Assembly (NCBI GenBank): GCA_964577615.1
Contig: CAZNZW010000005.1
Location: 16,761 to 80,760 of the forward strand
Direction: 5' to 3'
From: QNYZ01 sp964577615
Lineage (GTDB): Bacteria; Desulfobacterota; Desulfobacteria; Desulfobacterales; QNYZ01
DNA: 64,000 nt
Of the stretch, positions 9,336 to 17,913 are shown in pieces (within the stretch, counting starts at the first letter, position 1; each line of letters opens with the position of its first letter). Under the pieces are notes generated by a model. That model had not been told where the DNA came from and did not search any database. It saw only the letters and a program-made list of their open reading frames with translations. The position numbers and the translations under genes were made by a program.

Positions 9336-10060
9336 GGGGATGCCTCCGGCCGCGCCCGATCCAGACACCGTCCCACCAGGTCGGCCAGGCTGGCGATCCG
9401 CATGCCATTAAAGGTCACCTCCTCAGTCCCCGCCAGATCGAGACCGCCGTAAATCCGCCGGGTTTCCGGTGGATGATTTTCCAGCATGAAGAAAACCGCG
9501 CCGGGGGGTCCGTTGGTTGTGCATTCGGCAAAATCGGGCCGTCCCAGATCGCAGACACCGCAAATCATCCGATCAACCATGCCGGCTGTTATGTCTTCCA
9601 GTGCCGTGCGAATGGCAACAGTATCGGTAACCGCGGCATTGCTGATCACGTAGGACGGTCCAGTCAGACCGAAAACAATGGCGGCTTCTCCCAGCATGCA
9701 GTTGGGCAGCGTATAGGCGAAAAGGGCCGGACTGGCAAACTGTCCGGCATCGGGGCGGGCCGTGGCAAAAAAAGCGGCATCGGTCGGCAGACACCCGTAT
9801 ACGGTGCCGGCAAGGACGCCGATGGGCCGCCGGGTCTGCCATGCAAAAAGTCCGGCATCCTTCAAGGTCAGGGCGATGGCGGTCAGCGCCAGACGGGACA
9901 GATCATCCATCCGGCCGAACCGCGGCATGGCTTCGGAAAATGCCATTTCCCGCGTGATCGCCGGCAGCGGCCCGGCAGGCACGGAAAACCGGGCGGTTCC
10001 CGATCCGGACCCCGCGCCGGCGGCCGTTACCCAGCCGATACCGGTTATCGCTGCCATCAT
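9332..10060 (-). CDS. chain-length-factor-like beta-ketoacyl synthase (N-terminal half only)
   Basis: The 242-residue protein corresponds to the N-terminal half of a ketosynthase (Ketoacyl-synt_2 type): ITGIGWVTAAG at the start, LTGPSYVISNAAVTDTVAI in the nucleophile region, and VDRMICGVCD after it. Aligned with the adjacent ketosynthase (SAACASGTLAV), the catalytic Cys is Ala143. The C-terminal half with the two catalytic His is absent. This matches chain-length-factor partners in type II polyketide and aryl-polyene systems, which dimerise with an active KS. The ATG at 10060 overlaps the KS stop (ATGATGG), so the two are translationally coupled. Genuine truncation is less likely because the length is typical for this subgroup and the flanking reading frames are compact. 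Confidence 0.75.
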   Translation of the reverse strand: MMAAITGIGWVTAAGAGSGSGTARFSVPAGPLPAITREMAFSEAMPRFGRMDDLSRLALTAIALTLKDAGLFAWQTRRPIGVLAGTVYGCLPTDAAFFATARPDAGQFASPALFAYTLPNCMLGEAAIVFGLTGPSYVISNAAVTDTVAIRTALEDITAGMVDRMICGVCDLGRPDFAECTTNGPPGAVFFMLENHPPETRRIYGGLDLAGTEEVTFNGMRIASLADLVGRCLDRARPEASP

Positions 10061-11217
10061 GATTCGTCCCCGATGATCACGGCGCTGTTGACGCCGCCGA
10101 ACCCGGAATTGGTGCTCAGCAGACAATGGCCGTCAAAGGGCTGCACCGCCGGCCGCACCCACAGCGCCGCCGCCGGTTCGGGATCGGCGCAGCCCACGGT
10201 TGGCGGAAGGGTCTGCCGGCGCAGGGCCTCCAGCCCGATAACCGTTTCAATACCGCCGGCCGCCCCCAGGCAGTGGCCGATGGCCCCTTTGATCGAAAAA
10301 ACGCCCTTCGGCCGCCGGCCAAACAGTGACCCGAACGCCACCAGTTCCATCTGGTCGTTGTAGATTGTACCCGTGCCGTGGGCATTGATCGCGCCGATAT
10401 CCGCCGGCTGGCGCCTCGCCACGGCCAGCGCCTGGCGGATGGCCTGGATCAGACCCCGGCCCCGGCGATCGGGCGCCGTCATGTGGGTGGCATCGTTGGC
10501 CGCTCCCCAGCCCAGGATACGCCCCTTGAACGGCCGCCGATACCGCCGGGCGTATTGCCGGGACATCAACACCAAAGCAGCGGCGCCTTCGCCCAGACTG
10601 AGCCCCCGCCGGTGTCGGTCAAAGGGCCGGCACGGGTCCGGCGACAAGGCCTTCAGCGCCGAAAATCCGGCCAGCGCGAACGCCGTCACCTGGTCGACAC
10701 AGACCACCAGCACCGCGTCGGCCAGCCCCGCGGCAATCAGGGCGGCGGCTTTTCCCACGGCCAGGGTGCCCGATGCGCAGGCGGCACTGATATTCAGCCC
10801 CGGATCGGTCAGCCCCATCCGGCGGGCCACGTAGCGCGTCACCGATGCCAGGGCCAGATCTTCGGCATCAACTGTTTCCCCCTGTGCGCGGCGTTCAAAA
10901 AAATCGATCCCCGCTTTGGTGGTGGCCGTCAAAAGACGCGTATCCGGCGGGACCACGGCCAGCGGGTCGAGCACGCGATCCACCAGGCTCATCACCCTCG
11001 ATCGCGCTCCCGGCGGGTTCGGCATATCCATGCAGGCCGCCATCCATGCGGCGCCCGGCGGAACGGGAAACCGCGTCACCGGCCGGATGGCCGTTCGACC
11101 GCCGGCCAGTCCCGCCCAGGTGGCCGCAAGCGACGGGCCCAGAGCGGTGATACAGGACGTATCCGTAATCCAGACGGTACGTTTTTCCGGCCCGGCCGGT
11201 TTCTGTTTCAATGTCAC
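10057..11217 (-). CDS. beta-ketoacyl-[ACP] synthase
   Basis: The 386-residue ketosynthase has all catalytic elements: nucleophile Cys in SAACASGTLAVGKAA, first His in NAHGTGTIYND, and second His in GAIGHCLGAAGGIE, with the C-terminal NSGFGGVNSAVII. It condenses malonyl-ACP with an acyl-ACP in a type II fatty-acid or polyketide pathway. The start at 11217 is GTG with a weak Shine-Dalgarno. It is followed with a 4-base overlap by the Cys-less partner, giving a KS/CLF pair. No ACP, ketoreductase or dehydratase lies next to it. An ACP is encoded at 23014, so the two loci might cooperate (inference). Confidence 0.88.
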   Translation of the reverse strand: MTLKQKPAGPEKRTVWITDTSCITALGPSLAATWAGLAGGRTAIRPVTRFPVPPGAAWMAACMDMPNPPGARSRVMSLVDRVLDPLAVVPPDTRLLTATTKAGIDFFERRAQGETVDAEDLALASVTRYVARRMGLTDPGLNISAACASGTLAVGKAAALIAAGLADAVLVVCVDQVTAFALAGFSALKALSPDPCRPFDRHRRGLSLGEGAAALVLMSRQYARRYRRPFKGRILGWGAANDATHMTAPDRRGRGLIQAIRQALAVARRQPADIGAINAHGTGTIYNDQMELVAFGSLFGRRPKGVFSIKGAIGHCLGAAGGIETVIGLEALRRQTLPPTVGCADPEPAAALWVRPAVQPFDGHCLLSTNSGFGGVNSAVIIGDES

Positions 11218-11303
11218 AAATCACCACTTTTAAAAAATTCCGGGGAATGCCTCCGGAATACAGGTATCACGCTTGACAAGGAAAAATATTTGCAAAGACC
11301 GCC

Positions 11304-11861
11304 TTATCGAACTGAAATCACCTTTCCCCTGGCGTTAAACGTCACTTCGCTTCGCCGCCACCGGTCCTTCCAGTATACCCAGACGTTTTCTTCAAGACTC
11401 GGCGTCTGGTGGGTGGCCGGATATCCCAGGGCAATGCGCACCCCGTCCTTGCTCATTCCCCGCAGGGCCTTACCGGCTTTGATGCCCTTTCGGTCCAGTC
11501 TGGACAATCTGGTCAGGGACACCCGGGCGGGCGAAGTGATCAGGTCGATATATTCCGGTACGCTCATCCGCATGTTCCGGCGATTGTACTCAAAATATAT
11601 TTTCTCGCCCTTGTCCCGGGTAATCAGCATAAAGCCCCGCCGCCACTTCCCGACCGTGACCGGCGTGTTAACGGGAATAATCCGATGGCCGGCCCCCGGA
11701 TGGGTCCAATTGGCGTAGCTGGCTTTTAGCTGCCCCCGGGCATTGCGCTGGGCATGAATATTATTACTTAAAAAACGGGCTTCCCCGCAGTATCCCGGCG
11801 GGCTGAGCAACAGCAGCGCCAGAAGCCCCACACCGGCAGCAAAAAATAATTTTTGGGCCAT
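11304..11861 (-). CDS. exported protein with SmpA/BamE-like C-terminal segment (uncertain)
   Basis: The 185-residue protein has an N-terminal hydrophobic signal (AAGVGLLALLLLSPPG) and is therefore probably exported. The C-terminal part (LRGMSKDGVRIALGYPATHQ, then ENVWVYWKDRWRRSEVTF) resembles the SmpA/OmlA fold used in BamE and other small envelope proteins: a G(M)s..eV...lG.P element followed by WxYW. No clear lipobox is seen. The middle contains a small beta-rich domain (VNTPVTVGKWRRGFMLITRDKG). The function is unknown. The start has a good Shine-Dalgarno (AAAGGAGGCAGG region upstream of 11861). It lies between the ketosynthase locus and the helicase, all on the minus strand. Confidence 0.65.
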   Translation of the reverse strand: MAQKLFFAAGVGLLALLLLSPPGYCGEARFLSNNIHAQRNARGQLKASYANWTHPGAGHRIIPVNTPVTVGKWRRGFMLITRDKGEKIYFEYNRRNMRMSVPEYIDLITSPARVSLTRLSRLDRKGIKAGKALRGMSKDGVRIALGYPATHQTPSLEENVWVYWKDRWRRSEVTFNARGKVISVR

Positions 11862-11942
11862 TTCCTGCCTCCTTTCAAACGCATTATCAATTCATATATG
11901 GAAAAAAATATCCGATCGCACAGGCAACGTCAAGGGGAGCGT

Positions 11943-13334
11943 CTACCGCAAATATACGCCCTGACGGGCCCGCGCCGCGGTGACCAGCGGCGGGACGTGA
12001 ACATCAACGTAGTCAAAAACGCGGGCATGGGTCTTTCCCGGCGCCGGACGCAGCACCCGGCCGAGGTACTGAATCACCCGTCCGCTGAAACGCACCGGTG
12101 TGGCCAGAAACAGGGTCGACAGGGTCCGGCAGTCAAACCCCTCGCCCACCAGCTGCCCGGTGGCCACGAGCACCCGGATTCTACCGGCGGCCAGATCGTC
12201 CACGATGGCATTTCTGTCTCCGGACAGGACGTCGCCGGTGAGCAGAGCGGCCGGTGTATCGAACTTGAAACGCAGCAGGGCCTGAAGGGTTTCGCAATGT
12301 TTTTTCCGGTCGGAGAGTACCAGACATCCGGCGTCGGGATATTGGGCGGCTTCAGCCGCCACATCGGCGGCAATCATCCGGTTCCGGTCATCATCGGCCG
12401 TCAGTTCCGACAGCATCTTGCTGTATTCGCGAATGGGGTCGTAGTAGGGTTTGAAATCCGTTTCCCGTACGATGACTTCCACCCGCAATACATCACCGCT
12501 TTTTTCCAGCTGTTTCTGGTCCACTTCGTGGTGCACGTCCCCCAGATGCCAGAAGATCAATTTCGACAATCGATCCCGCCGGAACGGCGTGGCCGACAGG
12601 CCGGTCATATACTGGGCGTCAAATACATCCACCGCTTTGGTAAAGGTCCGGCTGGGGCACCGGTGACATTCGTCGACGATCAGATACCCGGTCTGCCTGG
12701 ACACATCAGCCGCACGTTTGTACAGAGACTGGACCAGGGCCACGGTGATTTTTTCCCCCACCCGGTTCCGCCCCCCACCAATCATCCCTACTTCAGCGGC
12801 AGGAATCGACAGAAATTCACCAATGCGTTCGATCCACTGCCGGGCCAGATCCCGGGTATGAACGACGATAACGGCAGGTTGCCGGCGCCGGGCAATCATG
12901 TAAAGGGCCATCACCGTTTTTCCGCTGCCGGTCGGGGCCGTCAGCGTGCCAAAATCCCGGGCCAGCATGGCATCCACTGCGGTCTGCTGAAACGGTTTCA
13001 ACCGGCCGGTAAATGAAAAATCAACCGGGTCGCAGCGCCGTCGCCGGTCGACCAGACGATAGTCGATTCCCTGACGGCGGCAATGCTGGATCAGTTTCCG
13101 CGTGTAGCCCCTGGGGATGCGGATCGATTTTTTCCCGTAGGCCCGGTAAAAATGCAGCAGCTTTTTGGTGCCGCGATTCCACCGGCCCATGCGTTCGTTT
13201 TCAATCCATTTGGGATTCAGAAAGGTCAGCTTCTCTTTCAGGTATGCGGCCAGTTCGTCGGAAAAACCGGTCAGACGAATCCGGGCATCGAGGGTAATCG
13301 TCAGCCGGTTTTCTTTTTGTGTGGATCGATGCAT
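11943..13334 (-). CDS. XPB/Ssl2-like superfamily II DNA helicase
   Basis: The 463-residue SF2 helicase carries a Walker A (TAPTGSGKTVMALYMI), motif Ia-like VIVVHTRDLARQW, DEAH-box variant DECH in IVDECHRCPS, motif III SAT in GLSATPFRRD, and C-terminal motifs VATGQLVGEGFDCR and IQYLGRVLRPAPGKT. The N-terminal region of about 100 residues is basic and resembles the damage-recognition-type domain of XPB-like prokaryotic helicases. The expected role is ATP-dependent DNA unwinding in repair or genome maintenance. There is no restriction or nuclease gene beside it, so a restriction-modification role is not indicated. It is divergent from the MFS transporter gene, with 279 bases between them. Confidence 0.85.
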   Translation of the reverse strand: MHRSTQKENRLTITLDARIRLTGFSDELAAYLKEKLTFLNPKWIENERMGRWNRGTKKLLHFYRAYGKKSIRIPRGYTRKLIQHCRRQGIDYRLVDRRRRCDPVDFSFTGRLKPFQQTAVDAMLARDFGTLTAPTGSGKTVMALYMIARRRQPAVIVVHTRDLARQWIERIGEFLSIPAAEVGMIGGGRNRVGEKITVALVQSLYKRAADVSRQTGYLIVDECHRCPSRTFTKAVDVFDAQYMTGLSATPFRRDRLSKLIFWHLGDVHHEVDQKQLEKSGDVLRVEVIVRETDFKPYYDPIREYSKMLSELTADDDRNRMIAADVAAEAAQYPDAGCLVLSDRKKHCETLQALLRFKFDTPAALLTGDVLSGDRNAIVDDLAAGRIRVLVATGQLVGEGFDCRTLSTLFLATPVRFSGRVIQYLGRVLRPAPGKTHARVFDYVDVHVPPLVTAARARQGVYLR

Positions 13335-13613
13335 ATCTTTGGATTCCAGTGGTTATTATCCCGTCAGGAAAAGGTGTTTTTTCAGGTCCCCCGGTCACCG
13401 GCCGGGACGCCATCCCGGGACAACATATCCCAATTGCCCCGGGAATTAAATACTTTCTCCTGACGGCCGCCCATGGACCTTTGGTACAAAACGCGCTTGC
13501 CAAGGCATCCACAGCCACGTATAGAGGTGCTGTCAGGATCGATGCGCCAATGCCGGTCATATTTTGGCCCTATTTTTGATTTGCAGCTTTCAAACCGCAG
13601 GAGAAAAAACACC

Positions 13614-14777
13614 GTGGCCACCCCCGCGATACCGCAACGCTTTCACACCCGAAAAATTCTGATTCTGTCCATCTGCCATTTTATTCACGACACCTATTCC
13701 AGTTTTTTCGCACCCCTGCTGCCGCTGCTTATCGAAAAACTGTCGCTGACACTGACCCAGGCGGGATTTCTCTCCACTGTCATGCAGCTGCCCGCCCTGA
13801 TGAACCCGCTGCTGGGATCGCTGGCCGACCGGACTTCCGTGCGCTATTTCATCATTCTGGCTCCGGCGACAACGGCAATCCCCATGTGCCTGCTCGGTCT
13901 GGCGCCCAGTTACGGCGTACTGCTGATTCTCCTGTTCATCACCGGTATCAGCGTGGCGGCTTTCCATGTCCCCGCGCCGGTCATGATCTCCCGTCTGGCC
14001 GGAGACCGCAAGGGCAAGGGGATGAGCTTTTTCATGACCGGCGGCGAACTGGCCCGGGCGCTGGGACCGGTCATTACCGTGGGCGGCGTGTCACTGCTGG
14101 GGCTCGAAGGCTTTTACCCTATCATGATCGTGGGCATCGCCGCATCCGCATGGCTCTTTTTTAAGTTTCGCGACGTGTCCATCACGGTGAAAAAAAGACC
14201 CACCGGCGGTCTGGGCGCCACGTTTAGAGACATGCGCCATATTCTCCTTCCCCTGGCCGCTATCCTCATTGCACGCGGGTTCATGCATGCGTCGCTGACG
14301 ACCTTTCTGCCCACCTTTGTCGAGTCCCAGACGGGTAATCTCTGGCTGGCGGGGATGGCGCTGACACTCTTCGAGCTGTGCGGCGTGGCCGGGGTCATGA
14401 CCTCCGGATCGCTGAGCGACCATTTCGGCCGGCGCCGGATTCTGCTTTTCTCCCTCATCGGCGCGCCGGTCGCCCTGTTCTTCTTTGCTTTTATCGACAG
14501 CTGGGTGCGGTTTGGCGCTTTACTGGTCGCCGGGTTCACCCTTCTGTCAACCACACCGGTCATGCTGGCCCTGGTCCAGGAACATGCGACCCGCAGTCCG
14601 TCGGCCGCCAACGGCATGTTTATGCTGATCTCGTTCATGGCACGATCGGCCGTTGTGGTCATCGTCGGGTTCATTGGCGACCAGATCGGCCTGCGCGCAA
14701 CCTATTTCATCAGCGCGGCCCTGGGCCTGACGGCGCTGCCATTTATCTTCATGCTCCCAGGTGCAGCCAGAAAGTAA
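13614..14777 (+). CDS. MFS transporter, fosmidomycin-resistance (Fsr)-like
   Basis: The 387-residue protein is a twelve-helix MFS carrier. ICHFIHDTYSSFFAPLLPLLI in the first helix and GISVAAFHVPAPVMISRLAG are characteristic of the Fsr branch, and SLADRTSVR fits the loop 2-3 motif. It is probably an inner-membrane proton-coupled efflux pump. The start is taken as GTG at 13614, which has AGGAG upstream; an earlier in-frame ATG at 13473 would add a hydrophilic stretch atypical for the family. It converges with the AEC permease gene, and the two coding regions overlap by 29 bases at their 3' ends. Confidence 0.82.
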   Translation: MATPAIPQRFHTRKILILSICHFIHDTYSSFFAPLLPLLIEKLSLTLTQAGFLSTVMQLPALMNPLLGSLADRTSVRYFIILAPATTAIPMCLLGLAPSYGVLLILLFITGISVAAFHVPAPVMISRLAGDRKGKGMSFFMTGGELARALGPVITVGGVSLLGLEGFYPIMIVGIAASAWLFFKFRDVSITVKKRPTGGLGATFRDMRHILLPLAAILIARGFMHASLTTFLPTFVESQTGNLWLAGMALTLFELCGVAGVMTSGSLSDHFGRRRILLFSLIGAPVALFFFAFIDSWVRFGALLVAGFTLLSTTPVMLALVQEHATRSPSAANGMFMLISFMARSAVVVIVGFIGDQIGLRATYFISAALGLTALPFIFMLPGAARK

Positions 14778-15669
14778 AGGTGAGCGCCGAGAAAAGGGTC
14801 ACCGCCGATATAATCGCCACGGCGGCATCCGGATCACCGTGCATCTCCCGGCCCATCACATAGGCAATTGTTGCCGTGGGCGACGCCAGTAGAATCAACG
14901 CCGGCAGATACGCATCGGCCGGCACGTGAAAAAGGCGAAAAAACGCCAGTCCCGCGGCGGGCAGCAATATCAGTTTAATGCCGGCAACACTGAGCACCAC
15001 CCGCAGGTATTGACGGATCAGCGTAAAGGACAAGGTGGCCCCGATGAGCAGCAGCGCCGTGGGCAGCGCCATCCCGCTGATGATTTCCAGACTGCGCCGG
15101 ATCACCAGCGGCAGGGGCAGCCCCAGGGACGAAAAAACGATGCCGGCCATGGCCGACAGGATCACCGGATTGCCCATGATTTTCAGAACCAGACGTCCCA
15201 CGGGCCGCCCGGCGGTTTCGGCTTCGGCATAAAACTGCAGGGCGATGACAGACATCAGATTCTGAGCAATCATTAAAAACCCGGCGATGATCCCGGCCCG
15301 GCTCAGCCCGGTGTCGCCCATAAAGTAAAAAGCCACTGCCAGGCCGATATAGCCGAGATTACCGTGACCGGCGCATTGAATGAAGGTTCCCCGCTGACGG
15401 CGTGGCAGGCCCGCCATCCGGGCGGCCAGGGTGGCCAGGGCGTAGGCACAGGCGGCGGCCATGACGGTCAGAATGATTACCAGAGGATGAAACTGACGAC
15501 TGAGCGACGTCCGGGACAGGGCGGCAAAAATCATGGCCGGAATGGCGATGTGATAGACTATTCGGTTGGCCGGATGCAGAAATTCCGGCGGCAGAAATCC
15601 TTTGCGCCGAGCCAGCCAGCCAAGTATAATCACGGCAAATATCGGGATAATCGTGGCGGCGATGTCCAT
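14749..15669 (-). CDS. AEC-family (auxin efflux carrier-like) transporter
   Basis: The 306-residue membrane protein has ten predicted helices and the AEC/Mem_trans signature: an N-terminal IIPIFAVIILGWLARRKGFL, a central region ending GHGNLGYIGLAVAFYFMG, and a C-terminal LPALILLASPTATIAYVM. Family members transport small organic acids or amino acids across the inner membrane. ATG at 15669 is preceded by AAGGAA and starts immediately before the first helix; a longer frame to 15813 adds an Arg/Lys-rich stretch and is not favoured. It is divergent from the selenocysteine rhodanese gene and convergent with the Fsr-like gene. Confidence 0.82.
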   Translation of the reverse strand: MDIAATIIPIFAVIILGWLARRKGFLPPEFLHPANRIVYHIAIPAMIFAALSRTSLSRQFHPLVIILTVMAAACAYALATLAARMAGLPRRQRGTFIQCAGHGNLGYIGLAVAFYFMGDTGLSRAGIIAGFLMIAQNLMSVIALQFYAEAETAGRPVGRLVLKIMGNPVILSAMAGIVFSSLGLPLPLVIRRSLEIISGMALPTALLLIGATLSFTLIRQYLRVVLSVAGIKLILLPAAGLAFFRLFHVPADAYLPALILLASPTATIAYVMGREMHGDPDAAVAIISAVTLFSALTFTFWLHLGA

Positions 15670-15813
15670 GGATGTCAGCCGTTCCTTTTTTCGGGTCCTC
15701 CTCCGGCGGGATGCCGAAATCACCAGACCTCCTTTATCAGAGACGCCGCCAGAAAGAAACCGGATCGGTCCGCCCATTATTGTTCCAGAAAAGATCGCCT
15801 GTTTTTCCGACAC

Positions 15814-15842
15814 TTGACGCCCGCCGGCAAAGGGCCTATCTT
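15814..15842 (+). promoter_or_regulatory. putative sigma70 promoter for the rhodanese operon
   Basis: TTGACG at 15814-15819 and TATCTT at 15837-15842 are separated by 17 bases. A short hairpin (CCGGCC-GGTACA-GGCCGG, 15853-15870) and a strong AAAGGAGG Shine-Dalgarno follow before the ATG at 15897. Confidence 0.45.
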
Positions 15843-15896
15843 TTTAAATAAACCGGCCGGTACAGGCCGGCCAAAACGCTGGAGAAAGGAGGCCGC

Positions 15897-16727
15897 ATGC
15901 GCTGGACGCAGTTCCTGGTCCCGGTTAAATCAATGGATGCCGATGAAATCCGGGCATTCATGGACGCCCACCCCCTGGCGGACCTCACAATTCTCGATGT
16001 TCGCCAGCTTAACGAATATGAAACCGGACATCTTCCCGGCGCAAAATTGATTCCCCTGCCCGAACTGCCCGACCGCCTTGCTGAAATTGATCCGAATAAA
16101 CATACCATTGTCTATTGACGGAGCGGCGCGCGCAGCCGGGTTGCTGCCCAGATTCTGAAAAAAAATGGATTTTCCGGCATTTACAACCTCTCTGGAGGTA
16201 TCAACTCCTGGCAGGCGCCGGTGGCGTTTCATGCGCCGGAAAAGGGGCTCAATCTCTTTTCCGGCCATGAGACACCAAAACAGGTGTTGGTCCTGGCCTA
16301 TTCCCTCGAGACCGGCCTGCATGGCTTTTATTCGGACATGGCCGGCCAGGTAAAAAGCGACGACGCCCGCCAGCTCTTTTCCAGACTCGCTAAAATCGAG
16401 ATTGTCCACCAGGACCGGATATTTAAAGAATATATAAAAATGAATCCCCGGCCAATGACACGGGAGGCCTTCACCCAGTCAGTGACGACTGCGGCATTGG
16501 AAGGGGGACTGACCACCGAAGAATACGCTGCCAATTTTAAGATCAACTGGGAAGCGGTAGAAGATATTATCGGTCTGGCCATGTCCATTGAAGCCCAGGC
16601 CATGGATCTCTACGAGCGGGCCGCCGACGCCAGCGGCGATTCGGACGGCCGGTCCGTCCTGCGCTGGATCGCCGATGAAGAGCGTAGCCACCTGGCCCTG
16701 CTCGGCCGCCTGATGGAACGGGTCTAA
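15897..16727 (+). CDS. probable selenocysteine-containing rhodanese fused to a ferritin-like (rubrerythrin-type) domain
   Basis: Reading through an in-frame TGA at 16116-16118 gives one 276-residue protein. Residues 1-108 are a rhodanese domain (LTILDVRQLNEYETGHLPGA; IYNLSGGINSW). Residue 74, where the catalytic Cys of the YCRSGxRS motif belongs, is encoded by TGA, followed in frame by RSGARSRVAAQIL. Residues about 120-276 form a helical ferritin-like domain with Glu/His motifs (AYSLETGLHGFY; KIEIVHQDRIF; SIEAQAMDLYERAA; IADEERSHLALL). The TGA is followed by a SECIS-like hairpin. Rhodaneses transfer sulfane sulfur or selenium; the ferritin-like part suggests di-iron redox or peroxide chemistry. 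Strong AAAGGAGG Shine-Dalgarno. A nonsense mutation is the alternative, but both halves are intact and in frame. Confidence 0.85.
16116..16148 (+). promoter_or_regulatory. UGA codon and SECIS-like hairpin for selenocysteine insertion
   Basis: UGA at 16116-16118 is followed after 13 bases by a 5-bp stem with a 6-base loop, GCAGC-CGGGUU-GCUGC (16132-16147). The loop contains GGU, the SelB-binding feature of bacterial SECIS elements. Eighteen bases lie between the UGA and the loop, close to the 17 bases in the classical E. coli fdhF element. The pairing was checked by eye; no folding energy was computed. Confidence 0.75.
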
Positions 16728-16773
16728 CCGGCTGTACGGACAGCCACATCAATAAACTGAATGGGGGCCGGCC

Positions 16774-17913
16774 ATGGGCCAACAACTCGTTTTAGTCGGC
16801 GGCGGCCACGCCCACCTGGTCACCCTGGCCCGTCTGCACCAGTTTATCAAAAAAGGCCACTCGGTCACCGTAATCCAGCCATCCGAGTATCACTACTACT
16901 CCGGCATGGGGCCGGGGATGCTGGGCCAGACCTATACCCCCGAACAGATCCGCTTTGCCACCCGCCATGTGGTTGAAAAACAGGGCGGAACCTTTGTATT
17001 GGCAAAGGTGGTCCATGTGGACGCCGACAACCGGATCCTCCGACTCGATTCCGGTCAAAATATTGCCTATGATCTGGTTTCGTTCAATTGCGGCAGCCAT
17101 GTCCCCAGGCCCGATATTATTGATGCCCGCACTGATTATTATACAGTCAAGCCCATCGAAAAACTGCTGGATGCCCAGGCGCGTGTTCTCTCGCTGGTCG
17201 GAGAAAAAAAAGCGGCCATCGGTATTATCGGCGGCGGCCCTTCGGCCATTGAGGTGGCCGGCAACATCCGGGGTCTGACGCGTCATTGCCGGCCCGCACC
17301 CGACATTGAGATATTTACCCGCCACCGTCTGCTCGGACGCTTTCCCGACCGCATCCGCCGGAAAATCGCGCAATCCCTGCGGGCCAGTCAAATCACCGTA
17401 TATGAGCACAGCCCGGTCGAGCGGATCGATGCCGGCCGGGTCCACCTGGCTGCCGGGCCGCCCCGCCCGATTGACCTGCTGTTTGTGGCGACCGGCGTCC
17501 AGCCGTCTCCGCTCTTTTCCGATTCCGGCCTGCCCACCGGCCCGGACGGCGGGCTGCGCGTCAACCGGTTTCTGCAAAACCCCCGCCACCCGGAAATGTT
17601 CGGTGGCGGCGACTGCATCTACTTTTCTCCCCGGCCCCTGGACAAAGTCGGTGTGTATGCCGTTCGCGAAAACCCGGTACTCTGCCACAACCTCATGGCC
17701 GCAATGGAAAACACCCCCCTGAAGCCCTTTGACCCGGGCGGCAGCTATCTGTTGATTTTTAACCTTGGCGGCGGTAAGGGGATTTTACGCAAGCGATGGC
17801 TTCAGTTCGGGGGGCGGCCGGCTTTTCTCATCAAGGACTATATCGATCGCCGGTTTATGAAGAAATTTCAGGCAATCGAATCATCCCGCGCCAACGGAGA
17901 AATCCATGTTTGA
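16774..17913 (+). CDS. FAD-dependent pyridine nucleotide-disulfide oxidoreductase, SelD-associated type
   Basis: The 379-residue flavoprotein is NDH-2-like. It has an N-terminal FAD-binding motif (LVLVGGGHAHLVTLARL), the distinctive HYYSGMGPGMLGQTY segment, a second dinucleotide motif (IGIIGGGPSAIEVAG), and the C-terminal FAD contact (EMFGGGDCIYFS). GGGHAHL plus YYSGMGPG is characteristic of the family whose members are often fused to, or linked with, selenide,water dikinase (SelD). Here it stands alone, without the SelD domain. It lies 46 bases after the selenocysteine rhodanese gene, and its 3' end overlaps the glycyl radical enzyme gene by 8 bases. A role in selenium or sulfur redox handling is inferred from family and context. 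Confidence 0.8.
   Translation: MGQQLVLVGGGHAHLVTLARLHQFIKKGHSVTVIQPSEYHYYSGMGPGMLGQTYTPEQIRFATRHVVEKQGGTFVLAKVVHVDADNRILRLDSGQNIAYDLVSFNCGSHVPRPDIIDARTDYYTVKPIEKLLDAQARVLSLVGEKKAAIGIIGGGPSAIEVAGNIRGLTRHCRPAPDIEIFTRHRLLGRFPDRIRRKIAQSLRASQITVYEHSPVERIDAGRVHLAAGPPRPIDLLFVATGVQPSPLFSDSGLPTGPDGGLRVNRFLQNPRHPEMFGGGDCIYFSPRPLDKVGVYAVRENPVLCHNLMAAMENTPLKPFDPGGSYLLIFNLGGGKGILRKRWLQFGGRPAFLIKDYIDRRFMKKFQAIESSRANGEIHV

Noticed and set aside
11272..11300. TTGACA near 11273 as a promoter
   Set aside because: No acceptable -10 follows, and both neighbouring genes are on the opposite strand.
16116..16118. TGA as a nonsense mutation or frameshift creating a pseudogene
   Set aside because: The frame is intact on both sides, the codon falls exactly on the catalytic Cys position, and a SECIS-like hairpin follows at the right distance.
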